64,000 bases of DNA from Clostridia bacterium (GCA_017428385.1 JAFRQX010000028.1:1-64000), one strand, 5' to 3'. Shown: positions 25,740 to 34,121, counted from the stretch's first letter. Notes: generated by a model not told the origin, from the letters alone. Numbers and translations are program-made.

Positions 25740-26860
25740 TTCTCCAGCTCCGCCTTGCACTGCCGCAGCAGTTTGATAATCGGCAGCCCCTGGGGGCAGG
25801 CGCGCTCGCACTGGCCGCAGGATACGCAGTCCCCGGCGGTGCCCCGTCCGGCGGTCACGATGCCGTATTCCCGGATGGTGCGGAATTCGGGACTGCCCTT
25901 GCGCCGGTTGATGACGTTGAAGATTTCCGGAATCGGAATCTCCATGGGGCAGCCCTTGGTGCAGTAGTGGCAGGCGGTGCAGGGGATGCTCTTATCCGCG
26001 TCCAACGCCTTCTGGGCTTTGTGGATCAGCTCCATCTCCTTTTCATCCAGGGGACGGAAATTGCTGAAGGTCTTCAGGTTGTCGTCCATCTGGGCAAGGT
26101 TGCTCATGCCGCTGAGCACCGCGTGGACGCCCTCCAGCCCCGCGGCGAAACGCAGGGCCCAGCTGGAGTAGGACACATCCGCGCCGCTGGCGTCAAAGAC
26201 GGCCTTCACCTCCGGGATCGGGTCGGCCAGGATGCCGCCCTTCACCGGTTCCATGATCATGACGGGCTTGCCGTGTTTGCGGCAGATCTCCCAGTTTTTG
26301 CGGGAGGCGACGCCCGGGTTTTCCCAGTCGGCGTAGTTGATCTGCAGCTGGACAAATTCCGCGTCCGGATGGGCTTCCAGCAGCTCTTCCAGCAGATCCG
26401 GATCCGCGTGGAAGGAGAAGCCCCAGTGGCGGATGAGGCCCTTGGCTTTCTGCTCCTTCACGAAGTCCCACAGGCCGTACTCGTCGTACTTTTTGTACAT
26501 GGAACGCTGCAGGGCGTGGAGCAGGTAGTAATCGAAATATCCGGCGCCTGTGCGCTCCAGGCTGGTGGTGAACTCCTGCTTGGCGCTGGCCTCGTCCACG
26601 GCCCCGATGGCGGCGTGGAGCTTGGTGGCCACGGTATAAGCGTCCCGGGGATAGCGGTCCGCCACGGCGGCCTTGAAGGCTTTCTCACTGTCGCCGCCGT
26701 CATATACGAAGGCGGTGTCGAAATAGGTTCCGCCCGCGGCGATGAAATGGTCTGTCATCTCGCAGACCTGGGGGATATCAATACTGCCGTCCGGATTCTT
26801 CGGCAGCCGCATCAGGCCGAAAGCCAGGCGAAACGGATTGGGTCTGAATGATTCTGTCAT
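25736..26860 (-). CDS. Aldo/keto reductase with C-terminal 4Fe-4S ferredoxin domain
   Basis: 374 residues from ATG 26860 (AAAGGA upstream), preferred to 26902. The AKR barrel carries the catalytic set: Asp and Tyr in TYFDTAFVYDGGDSE, Lys in VATKLHA and His in YYLLHALQ. The C-terminal 90 residues hold two cysteine motifs, CTACHYCTKGCPMEIPIP and CVSCGQCERACPQGLPI, expected to ligate two 4Fe-4S clusters. This AKR-ferredoxin form is common in anaerobic Firmicutes, and its electron donor may be ferredoxin as well as NAD(P)H. The substrate is unknown. It is followed directly by the coupled rhomboid gene. Confidence 0.92.
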   Translation of the reverse strand: MTESFRPNPFRLAFGLMRLPKNPDGSIDIPQVCEMTDHFIAAGGTYFDTAFVYDGGDSEKAFKAAVADRYPRDAYTVATKLHAAIGAVDEASAKQEFTTSLERTGAGYFDYYLLHALQRSMYKKYDEYGLWDFVKEQKAKGLIRHWGFSFHADPDLLEELLEAHPDAEFVQLQINYADWENPGVASRKNWEICRKHGKPVMIMEPVKGGILADPIPEVKAVFDASGADVSYSSWALRFAAGLEGVHAVLSGMSNLAQMDDNLKTFSNFRPLDEKEMELIHKAQKALDADKSIPCTACHYCTKGCPMEIPIPEIFNVINRRKGSPEFRTIREYGIVTAGRGTAGDCVSCGQCERACPQGLPIIKLLRQCKAELEK

Positions 26861-26974
26861 AGTCGAATCCTTTCTTATGTCTTCGTACGTTTTTTGTGTC
26901 ATGCCTATTATAGCCCAAAGAAGGGGAGATGAGAATAGTGAATAGTGAAGAGCGCAGAGTGAAGAGTGAAGAGT

Positions 26975-27400
26975 TTAGAGTGTAGAGTTTCCGCCTTGCG
27001 GCTGCGGCAGCAGCGCAAGGGCGGCATGATGCAGCTTAAACGTCTGGCTGGGACTGTAGCCGATGATGGAGGCGGTCTCCTCCCAGCTGCGGCCTTCCAG
27101 GTAGCGGAGCTCCATCAGCTCAATCAGCCGGATGTCCGGCAGGGTGGAAATGACAATGGCGGCGGCCGACAGCGCCTGCTCCAGCTCCGCTTCCAGCAGC
27201 GGAATCTGCTTCTCCTCATCCGCGGCTTCCGCCAGCAGTGCCTGCATGCGGGTGGGATCGGGAGAGCTCTTTACCCTGACCTCCCGGAGCGGGGAGGTCA
27301 GGTGCTCCGCAAAATGGCGCAGGGTATCAATCCGCAGGTGCTTGCGTTCGATTTCCCGCCGGATTGCCCGGGGCTTCAGAAGAATGTCCGGTGCATTCAT
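26975..27400 (-). CDS. Phage-type DUF1492-like regulator (sigma region-4-like HTH)
   Basis: 141 residues from ATG 27400, overlapping the stop of the gene upstream (ATGA). A helical N-terminal half (about 10-85) precedes a helix-turn-helix resembling sigma region 4: IRLIELMELRYLEGRSWEETASIIGYSPSQTFKLHHAAL. This layout matches DUF1492/ArpU-type late regulators in Firmicute phages. There are no other phage genes nearby, so it is either a remnant or a domesticated pair with the upstream gene. The long reading to 27535 is a shadow of the overlapping gene. Confidence in the family is moderate. Confidence 0.7.
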   Translation of the reverse strand: MNAPDILLKPRAIRREIERKHLRIDTLRHFAEHLTSPLREVRVKSSPDPTRMQALLAEAADEEKQIPLLEAELEQALSAAAIVISTLPDIRLIELMELRYLEGRSWEETASIIGYSPSQTFKLHHAALALLPQPQGGNSTL

Positions 27401-27705
27401 CCCTTCTTCGCCTCCCTCCGGACAATCCGCAGGATGGCGCTTCCATCCAGGCCGGTGAGCCAGTGAAAGCGCTCTGACAGGAAAAAGTTTTCGATCTCCA
27501 GCAGCCGCTTTTTGGCGGAACGGCAGGGCAGGCACCGGTAGGCGCGGAGATAATCCTCCACCGCCAGGCGGACCAGGGCCTCCATCAGCTGGAGGCAGCC
27601 TTCTTCGCTGAGGACAAAGGCTTCCTCCTCCCGGTGGGACATTACGTGCTGCATCGCCTCGGCGGCTGTGCGGTCGGGATAGTGTTCGGAATTAAAGTAA
27701 TCCAT
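27397..27705 (-). CDS. Small phage-type protein paired with DUF1492-like regulator
   Basis: 102 residues. AAAGGAGG-type sequence lies before ATG 27705 and its stop overlaps the start of the DUF1492-like gene, so the two are made together. The protein is helical and rich in Arg/Glu, with RFHWLTGLDGSAILRIVRREAKKG at its C terminus and a Cys pair (RCLPCRSAKKR) near 58-68. Similar small proteins precede ArpU/DUF1492 genes in phage late regions, but I cannot name a function. The start is clear. Confidence 0.6.
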   Translation of the reverse strand: MDYFNSEHYPDRTAAEAMQHVMSHREEEAFVLSEEGCLQLMEALVRLAVEDYLRAYRCLPCRSAKKRLLEIENFFLSERFHWLTGLDGSAILRIVRREAKKG

Positions 27706-28092
27706 GATGATTCCTCCTTTTCACAGCAACAGGGTAGAGGAGAAGGAGGAAAAGCACACTGACACAAAGTGGCAGAAATAATTCACAATTCATGATTCAT
27801 AATTCATAATTAGTATGATCTCTTTACTGAAGAAGTTCCGACTATGATGAAGGTTTACATCCCCGGAGGAGATTCCTCGACTACGCTCGGAATGACATCC
27901 CAGACATTGTGAATAATTCGTTGCGTCAGGATGCCGTTAATTATGAATTATGAATTGCTTCAGCATGACACAATTTGTCAGGCTGAAGCCAAAAAACCAT
28001 CGTCGGAACAGAAAACAATGGCAAAGGACAGGGAAAAAGTGTAAAATATATTTTGTTGTTGTTTTAAGAAGAATCCGAAGGAGAAATTGACG
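27706..28092. other. Intergenic repeats
   Basis: Contents are AT-rich ATTCATAATTCATAATTA repeats near 27780-27812 and 27938-27958, a REP-C copy at 27866-27900 (minus), and a hairpin GCTTCAGC...GCTGAAGC at 27956-27980. The promoter of the following small gene should lie near 28040-28060 (TAAAATATATT). No gene is seen. Confidence 0.5.
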
Positions 28093-28344
28093 ATGAAAAA
28101 AGGACTTCCTTTATTCCTGCTGACGCTGTACTGCGTGTTCTGCATGGTGATGACGCCTACCCAGGCCAGCGCGTACATTGATCCGAGCACGACCACCTTC
28201 ATTATCCAGGCGGCTGTCGGCCTGGTGGTGGCAATTGCCGCGGGCTTCTCCATTTACTGGAGAAAGGCCAAGAAAAAGATCAACAAGGCAGTCGGACGGG
28301 AAGAGGTCACGAAAGACGAGAGCGACGACCTGGAAGATCTTTGA
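28093..28344 (+). CDS. Small signal-peptide membrane protein with YIDPSTT motif
   Basis: 83 residues from ATG 28093 (AAGGAG upstream; TTG 28087 is possible). A signal sequence (PLFLLTLYCVFCMVMTPTQASA) precedes AYIDPSTTTFIIQAAVGLVVAIAAGFSIYW, one transmembrane helix, and a charged cytoplasmic tail. The YIDPxTxxxxxQ motif recurs in small Firmicute proteins encoded next to cell-wall or capsule genes. Here it precedes the YidC/CDP-glycerol transferase fusion by 22 bases, so the two form an operon. It is probably an accessory subunit, and its function is unproven. Confidence 0.75.
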   Translation: MKKGLPLFLLTLYCVFCMVMTPTQASAYIDPSTTTFIIQAAVGLVVAIAAGFSIYWRKAKKKINKAVGREEVTKDESDDLEDL

Positions 28345-28366
28345 TATCGGATAAGAGAGAAGAAGT

Positions 28367-30274
28367 ATGCAAATAATCTGCGCACCGCTGGGGTGGCTGA
28401 TGAGGGTGGCTTACGGCCTGACCGGCAATTACGGCCTGGCTGTGATTGTGTTCACCCTCCTGACAAAGCTGGTCCTGCTGCCCGTCAGCCTTTGGGTGCA
28501 TGCAAACGGCATTAAGATGGTCCGGCTGGAGCCGGCCGTGAACCGGCTGAAGGTAAAGTATTTCGGCGACCCGGACAAGGTGGCCGATGAACAGGCACTG
28601 CTGTATAAAAAAGCACATTACAGCCCTTTCGCCACCGTGATTCCGGTGGCGGTTCAGGTGCTGCTGCTGATCGGCCTGGTCCAGATCATTTATCATCCGG
28701 ACGTATGGCTCCGTCAGCCGGACCTGAACACCCGCTTTTTAGGCTTTGACCTGTCCGCGACGCCTGCCGCCGCAGGCGGCATTCACCTGCTGATTCCGCT
28801 GCTGGCGGGACTCGCCGCCCTGATCCTCAGCCTGTGCCAGAACAAGCTGAACCCGCTGCAGAAAAGCCAGGGCAAGGCGGCCCAGTTCTCCTCCATGGCG
28901 GTTTCCGTGGGCATCAGCCTGGTGCTGGGCTTTACGGTGCCGGCAGGCGTTGGCTTTTACTGGATCTGGAGCAACCTGTTCACGATCGCCCAGCAGCTGC
29001 TGCTGAATAAGCTGCGGCCGCCGGAAAAGGAGATTGACTGGGCGGAGCTGGAGGCCTCCCGGAAGGAGCTGGCAGCCTACGCCGATACCGGCAGCGAGAC
29101 CGTGCGCAGCCGGGAGGAAAAACACCGGGAGAAGGAAGACTACAAGCGCTTTTTCTCCGTGGGCAACAAGCACCTGGTGTTTTACTCCGAGGGGAGCGGC
29201 TTCTACAAGTATTTTGAGCGGATCATGGGCTGGATCCTGGAGAACAGCAAGCTGACGATCCACTATGTAACCAGCGATCCCAACGACCAGATCTTTGAGA
29301 TCGCGAAGAGCCAGCCCCGGATTGAGCCCTACTACATCGGGCAGAAAAAGCTGATCACGCTGTTTATGAAGCTGGAAGCGGACGTGATGGTCATGACCAT
29401 GTCCGACCTGGGCAACTATCAGTACAAGCGCAGCTATTACAGCAAGGATATCAAATACGTCTATGTGTTCCATTATCCGTTGAGCACCCATATGGTGCTG
29501 CATACCGGCGCCCTGCGGCATTATGACTCGATCCTCTGCGTGGGCGATTTCCAGTTTGAGGAGATTCGCCAGACGGAGAAGCTCTTCGGCGATCCGGAGC
29601 AGGAACTGATTGCCTGCGGCTACGGCCAGCTGGAAAAGCTGTATGACGCGTACCAGGCCACGCCCCGGTCAAAGCGGGAACGGCCGAAGGTGCTGATTGC
29701 CCCCTCCTGGCAGGCGGACAATATCCTGGACAGCTGCATTGACGAGCTGCTGTCGGAACTGCTGGGCAAGGGCTTTGACGTGACGGTGCGGCCCCATCCG
29801 GAGTATGTGAAGCGCTATGGCGACCGGATGAACGCCATTGTGAAGCGGTATGAGGATTACAAGGGCGGAGACCTGTTCTTCGAACTGGACTTTACCGGCA
29901 ATACCTCCATCTTCGATTCGGATACGGTCATCAGCGACTGGTCCGGTACAGCCTATGAGTTTGTGATGGTCACCGAGCGGCCCTGCGTGTTTGTGGATAC
30001 GCCGCCGAAGATCAACAACCCGGACTATGAAAAGATCACCGTGCCACCGCTGGAAATGACCCTGCGGGACCAGGTGGGCATCCGGGTGAAGCCAGAAGAA
30101 ACGGAAGGCCTGGCGGATAAGATCCGCACCCTGCTGGAGGACGAAAGCTACGGCGACCGGATCCGGAAGATCCGGGAGAAGACCATCGCCAACTTCGGCC
30201 GCAGCGGGGAGGTCGGCGGAGCGTATATCCTGGACCAGGTAAAGAAAGCGGTACAAAAAAGGCGCGATGCGTAA
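28367..30274 (+). CDS. YidC/Oxa1-like insertase domain fused to CDP-glycerol glycerophosphotransferase-like domain
   Basis: 635 residues. The first 220 are a YidC/Oxa1-type membrane domain: PLGWLMRVAYGLTGNYGLAV, a TM with TKLVLLPVS where YidC proteins usually carry an Arg in the groove (here Lys), a coiled loop, and late helices with FTVPAGVGFYWIWSNLFTIAQQ. A charged linker (about 222-262) leads to a TagB/TagF-like domain (about 263-635) with RPHPEYVKRYGDRM and FDSDTVISDWSGTAYEFVM, the two motifs of CDP-glycerol glycerophosphotransferases. Such enzymes polymerise glycerol-phosphate of teichoic acid at the inner membrane face. The membrane part may be only an anchor or may insert a partner such as the YIDP protein. 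There is no sign of a frameshift or chimera. Confidence 0.9.
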   Translation: MQIICAPLGWLMRVAYGLTGNYGLAVIVFTLLTKLVLLPVSLWVHANGIKMVRLEPAVNRLKVKYFGDPDKVADEQALLYKKAHYSPFATVIPVAVQVLLLIGLVQIIYHPDVWLRQPDLNTRFLGFDLSATPAAAGGIHLLIPLLAGLAALILSLCQNKLNPLQKSQGKAAQFSSMAVSVGISLVLGFTVPAGVGFYWIWSNLFTIAQQLLLNKLRPPEKEIDWAELEASRKELAAYADTGSETVRSREEKHREKEDYKRFFSVGNKHLVFYSEGSGFYKYFERIMGWILENSKLTIHYVTSDPNDQIFEIAKSQPRIEPYYIGQKKLITLFMKLEADVMVMTMSDLGNYQYKRSYYSKDIKYVYVFHYPLSTHMVLHTGALRHYDSILCVGDFQFEEIRQTEKLFGDPEQELIACGYGQLEKLYDAYQATPRSKRERPKVLIAPSWQADNILDSCIDELLSELLGKGFDVTVRPHPEYVKRYGDRMNAIVKRYEDYKGGDLFFELDFTGNTSIFDSDTVISDWSGTAYEFVMVTERPCVFVDTPPKINNPDYEKITVPPLEMTLRDQVGIRVKPEETEGLADKIRTLLEDESYGDRIRKIREKTIANFGRSGEVGGAYILDQVKKAVQKRRDA

Positions 30275-30289
30275 GCATCGTGCCTTTTT
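30255..30289 (+). terminator. Intrinsic terminator overlapping the stop codon
   Basis: AAAAAAGGCGCGATGC pairs with GCATCGTGCCTTTTT around a GTAA loop. The left arm includes the last codons of the YidC-TagB gene. Confidence 0.85.
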
Positions 30290-30336
30290 GAATTCACAAT
30301 TAGATTTACTGCGAATGCAGGGCGAATGGATAAACC

Positions 30337-30645
30337 ACAGCTTCCACGCTGTCATCTCGACCAAGGACACGAAGTGTCCGCGTGGGGAGCAAGCTGAATG
30401 TCAGCGCAGTGCGCTGTCGGCGTAACCGAAATGAAACGGAGTCCTGTCGTGCGCGGTGCGCGAGGCGGGAATTCCGCCCGCGGTGCGCGCGCGAATCCTT
30501 ACCGAAACGAGCGGCGAGCGCGCTCCAAGCGCGAGAAGCGACGATTGAGGTTGCGGAGAGATCTCCCAGCCTGTATACGTTCGGGAACGTTATCCGGAAC
30601 ACCCGATGATACCGGAGGAACGGTTCCTGCGGTATCGTTCCTTTT
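30337..30645 (+). repeat. REP-C long form (copy A) with downstream GATACCGG hairpin
   Basis: The copy starts GTCATCTCGACC near 30350 and ends GATCTCCCAGCC...CGGGAAC...GGAACACC, like the short REP-C, but about 200 bases are inserted. They contain several hairpins (GGACACGAAGTGTCC, CAGCGCAGTGCGCTG, GGCGGGAATTCCGCCC) and the line GCGACGATTGAGGTTGCGG. Copy B at 58774 is nearly identical over much of this; copy C at 50066 shares only the scaffold. A further hairpin (CGATACCGG / CGGTATCG) follows and recurs at 59067. Confidence 0.7.
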
Positions 30646-30752
30646 GGAAGAATAAAATCCTGTATTTTTCCTGCTTGGCAGTGTAATCCCGTTTCCGTTC
30701 TGTATATAATCATCATCAGGACAGGATACTGAAACGGAGGAGGACGAAACCC

Positions 30753-31241
30753 ATGACCCAAAGGCGCAGAATCATCACACTGGGCGTCTTTCTTGTCGCT
30801 GTTTTCCTGATTATGATACTGATATACCCGAAACAAACGCCCGGGAAGCACCCGAGAGGCGTATGCGGGAACAATCTGACCTGGCAGCTGGAAGACGGGA
30901 CGCTGACGATTTCGGGAACGGGCAGGATGAACAACTATCTCCTGGCGAAAGGTAAAATCGGGAGCCTGCAAACGCGGCATGTCGTTGGTACCGACGCCCC
31001 CTGGGATCTGGAGGTTATCAAAAAGGTTGTCATTGAGGAAGGCGTTACTTCCGTCGGCACCGCAGCCTTTTACGGACATCCGGAGCTGATCAGCGTTTCC
31101 CTGCCGGATACGCTGGAATACATCTTTCCGGACGCGTTCGGAAACTGTGCGGGCCTTCGGGAAATCAACCTGAAGGATACCGTGAAGATTGTTGATGAAA
31201 GCGCGTTTTATAACTGCCTTGAACTGCAGAAAGATTTATAA
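30753..31241 (+). CDS. Membrane-anchored BspA-type leucine-rich repeat protein, short
   Basis: 162 residues: an N-terminal signal anchor (RRRIITLGVFLVAVFLIMILIY), a stretch starting GVCGNNLTWQLEDGTLTISG that is the typical lead-in of clostridial BspA LRR proteins, then three LRR_5 units (VVIEEGVTSVGTAAF, VSLPDTLEYIFPDAF, INLKDTVKIVDESAF). It stops right after the third unit without a cap or further domains, much shorter than usual family members, so it may be truncated. The start ATG follows AACGGAGGAGG. It probably faces outside as an adhesion or binding protein. Confidence 0.75.
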   Translation: MTQRRRIITLGVFLVAVFLIMILIYPKQTPGKHPRGVCGNNLTWQLEDGTLTISGTGRMNNYLLAKGKIGSLQTRHVVGTDAPWDLEVIKKVVIEEGVTSVGTAAFYGHPELISVSLPDTLEYIFPDAFGNCAGLREINLKDTVKIVDESAFYNCLELQKDL

Positions 31242-31373
31242 TGCATAATGCATAATTACGATCCCAAACGCAATGCGGGAACATGACAGTTGGTCACATA
31301 GAAATCGGTCTGAGGATATTTCCTCAGACCGATAACATATAATTCTGAATTCTGAATTGAAACTGAGCTTTGC

Positions 31374-32459
31374 TCAGTTTCTTCTCCTGTCTACACCAAT
31401 CTCCTGATAGTGCCGGGCTTTCTCGGCGTACATCATCTCATCGGATTCCTTCATCATCTCGCTGACGGATTTCCGGCTTTCCCCGGCACAGCTGTAGCCG
31501 ATGGAGCAGCTGTATTTCGTTGCGGAAACGTTCTTCCGGATCCGCTCAACCAGCTGGAGAACCTCTTCCGGGCTGCCCTGCCGGCAGATGACCAGGAACT
31601 CGTCCCCGCCGATGCGGTAGACGGACTGGTGGGCTTTGGCTGCCTGGGTGAAGCACAGCGCCAGGGTGGTCAGCGCTTCATCTCCTGCAGCATGGCCGTG
31701 GGTGTCGTTGATTTCCTTCAGGCCGTTCATGTCGATGGAAACAAGGGCGGTAATTCCTTCCGGATCGGTTTCCAGCTCAGCGTAGCAGGCCTGGCGGTTC
31801 AGGACGCCGGTCAGCGAATCTATTCTGGTCAGGTTCTGGATGGAAAACAGGTAGTAGGCAAACAGTGCGATCGAGATGGTCTTGCAGAAAATCTGGGAGT
31901 AGGCCTGCCTGATGAAGAAGGGAAGGATCACCATGCTGCCCAGCGCGAGGGAGAAGAAGGCAACCGGAAAAAGATCGTTGATCTGCTTGTTGGTGCGCTT
32001 GTACAGGAAATAAACGATGAAACAGCCATAGATTCCCGGAACAATGAAAGGGAGCAGCCTCAGTGGGCCGTTCTGGATCGAGCCGTCCGGCAGCACCCGG
32101 GTGATGATGCCGGTGTAAATGCTGATGAAGCAGATCACCGCTGTAATGATAGCGGGGATAAAGATGATCCGCGGATACTTCTTTACCAGGGAATAAAGAA
32201 CCTGTGCCTCAAGAAGAGACCCTGCGCTGTACCGGATGAATATCAGGTAAGGCCTGCCTTTCCATATGATCCCCAGGTCTTTCTGCTCAAATTCGATAAA
32301 CACAATAATGGAAAGGATCAGGACTTCAAAGATCAGCAAAAACATGCGGCGGGCAAAGGATTTATCCAGGAAGGCTGTTGTGCGGAGAGATATCAAAAAA
32401 GCCAGAGACACCAGGATCAGGGCCCAGTTCTGGACTAAATAATCCCTTAGCATTAACAC
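31374..32459 (-). CDS. Seven-helix membrane diguanylate cyclase (GGDEF), tandem paralogue 1
   Basis: 361 residues from GTG 32459. This start is chosen because the neighbouring paralogue starts with ATG at the exact matching codon and both proteins are then 361 residues. About seven transmembrane segments (1-210) precede a GGDEF domain (about 215-361) with DSLTGVLNRQACYAELE and the intact active site YRIGGDEFLVI, so c-di-GMP synthesis is expected. The inhibitory RxxD site five residues before GGDEF is missing (the region reads AKAHQSVYRI), so product inhibition is unlikely. The gene follows its paralogue by 45 bases and is probably co-transcribed with it. Confidence 0.9.
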   Translation of the reverse strand: MLMLRDYLVQNWALILVSLAFLISLRTTAFLDKSFARRMFLLIFEVLILSIIVFIEFEQKDLGIIWKGRPYLIFIRYSAGSLLEAQVLYSLVKKYPRIIFIPAIITAVICFISIYTGIITRVLPDGSIQNGPLRLLPFIVPGIYGCFIVYFLYKRTNKQINDLFPVAFFSLALGSMVILPFFIRQAYSQIFCKTISIALFAYYLFSIQNLTRIDSLTGVLNRQACYAELETDPEGITALVSIDMNGLKEINDTHGHAAGDEALTTLALCFTQAAKAHQSVYRIGGDEFLVICRQGSPEEVLQLVERIRKNVSATKYSCSIGYSCAGESRKSVSEMMKESDEMMYAEKARHYQEIGVDRRRN

Positions 32460-32504
32460 GCTGACGATCCCCCCCCTCCACAATTGACAACCGCTTTGCG
32501 GTTC

Positions 32505-33590
32505 TCAGTTTCTTCTCCTGTCCTTGCCGAATACTTTGTAATAGCTGACTTTTTCCACGTACATCATTTCGTCGGATTCCTTCATCATTTCGTTGACGGA
32601 CTTCCGGCTGCCCTCTGTGCAGCTGTATCCGATTGCACAGCTGTATTTTGTTTCGGAGACGTTCTTCCGGATGCGCCTGACCAGCTGGAGAACGTCATCC
32701 AAGGTACATTTCCGGCAGATGATCAGGAACTCGTCCCCGCCGATACGATAGACGGACTGGTGGGCTTTGGCTGCCTGGGTGAAACACAGCGCGAGGGTGG
32801 CCAATGCTTCATCCCCGGCGGCATGGCCATGGGTGTCGTTGATGACCTTCAGGCCGTTCATGTCGATGGAAACAATGCCCGTTATTTTCTCCGGCTCGGT
32901 CTCCATGTCAGCATAGCAGGCCTGGCGGTTCAGCACTTTGGTCAGCGAATCGTTGGTTGTCAGGCCTTGGATGGAAAAAAGATAGTAGGTAAACAGCGCA
33001 ATCGCGATGGTCTCACAGAAGACATGGGAGAAGATGGGACCGAAAATGAAGGGCAGGAAAACCCCGCTGCCCATCGCGAAGGCGAAGAAGAAGACGGGGA
33101 TCAGATCATTGAACTGCTTGCTGCTGCGCTTGTACAGGATATAAATGATGAGCGAGCCGTAGATTCCCGGGATAACGTAGGGCAGCAGCCTCAGGGGACC
33201 GTACTGGATCGTGCCGTCCGGCAGTATCCGGGTGATGGTGCCGGTGAAGATGGAAATGAAGCAGATCGCCATTGTGACAATGGCGGGAATAAAGATGGTT
33301 TTCCGGAGCTTTTTCACCAGGGTATAGAGCACCTGCGCGTCGATAAACGGGGTGGCGCTGTACCGGATAAACATCAGGTACGGCCGGCCTTTCCAGACAA
33401 TGCCCCGGTCATCCAGTGCGAACTCGATATACACGGAAATGGAAAGAAACACCACTTCGAAGATCAGCAGGGTCATGCGTTTGGCAAAGGTTTTATCCAT
33501 GAAGGCCGTGGATCGCAGGGACACCAAAAAGGCAAGCGAAACCAGGATGAGAGCCCAGTTCTGGACGAAATAATCTCTCAACATGGTCAT
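32505..33590 (-). CDS. Seven-helix membrane diguanylate cyclase (GGDEF), tandem paralogue 2
   Basis: 361 residues from ATG 33590, nine bases after GGAGG. The longer reading to 33695 has no such site. It is clearly homologous to the downstream gene along its full length (MLRDYFVQNWALILVSLAFL against MLRDYLVQNWALILVSLAFL), a tandem duplication. The seven-helix sensor region differs most in the loops, and the GGDEF domain is intact (YRIGGDEFLII) with no RxxD inhibitory site. Its signal is unknown. Retaining both copies suggests different inputs feeding the same second messenger. Confidence 0.9.
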   Translation of the reverse strand: MTMLRDYFVQNWALILVSLAFLVSLRSTAFMDKTFAKRMTLLIFEVVFLSISVYIEFALDDRGIVWKGRPYLMFIRYSATPFIDAQVLYTLVKKLRKTIFIPAIVTMAICFISIFTGTITRILPDGTIQYGPLRLLPYVIPGIYGSLIIYILYKRSSKQFNDLIPVFFFAFAMGSGVFLPFIFGPIFSHVFCETIAIALFTYYLFSIQGLTTNDSLTKVLNRQACYADMETEPEKITGIVSIDMNGLKVINDTHGHAAGDEALATLALCFTQAAKAHQSVYRIGGDEFLIICRKCTLDDVLQLVRRIRKNVSETKYSCAIGYSCTEGSRKSVNEMMKESDEMMYVEKVSYYKVFGKDRRRN

Positions 33591-34121
33591 GCTGACGATC
33601 CTCCACAAAAGACAGTTGCAGAACGCCGGTCCTTTATGTACCGGTTTAATTGTGTATAATATACCATACAACCGTGTAACTGAAAAGGTTTGCAAACGGT
33701 TACTTTCGTTTTTTCTCCGTTCTTCAGGGCAGACACCGGGGCCGGGTGCCTGCCTAATTCATAATTATATATACTCGCAGACGGGAGCTTTGTTTGCTTT
33801 CGGATGCGCAATCGAAATTTGCAGTCTGAGTAACTATAATTGTTTGTTGAAACGGAAACCGCTCCGGTTTCCGTTTTTTACTGTTACATATTTAACAATA
33901 CTATAACAAAAATGAGAACTGGTTGCAAATGTACGGATAATTTTGTATCCTGCTTGCAGAAGAAATCGTTTCTCAGTTCTGCTTTTTTCTGTTCTGCACG
34001 CGAAAAACACAGCAAAAACATTTCAAACTACGGCATTTGGCCGCCTTGAAACGTTTGTATAAGCAGAGAAGCTTTTTGTCCGGGAGGAACCGGTATAACT
34101 GAAAAAAGGGGTAGGTTGGAT
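33591..34121. other. Long intergenic region with a possible small RNA and repeats
   Basis: This 531-base gap contains a degenerate REP-B copy (GACACCGGGGCCGGGTGCC near 33732), an AT-rich repeat (ATTCATAATTATATATA near 33757), a strong plus-strand terminator at 33852-33880, and a second inverted repeat (AGAACTG at 33913, CAGTTCT at 33975) followed by a T-run. No coding sequence fits. Transcription of something between 33770 and 33880 is possible. Confidence 0.45.
33852..33880 (+). terminator. Orphan intrinsic terminator
   Basis: ACGGAAACCG pairs with CGGTTTCCGT around CTC and is followed by TTTTTTA. No plus-strand gene lies upstream for about 250 bases, so it may end an unannotated RNA. Confidence 0.75.

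Noticed and set aside
26975..27705. Intact prophage
   Set aside because: Only two regulator-like genes are present; there are no integrase, capsid, tail or lysis genes and no attachment repeats.
27956..27990. Terminator before the YIDP gene
   Set aside because: The hairpin is followed on the plus strand by A-rich rather than T-rich sequence and there is no gene to terminate.
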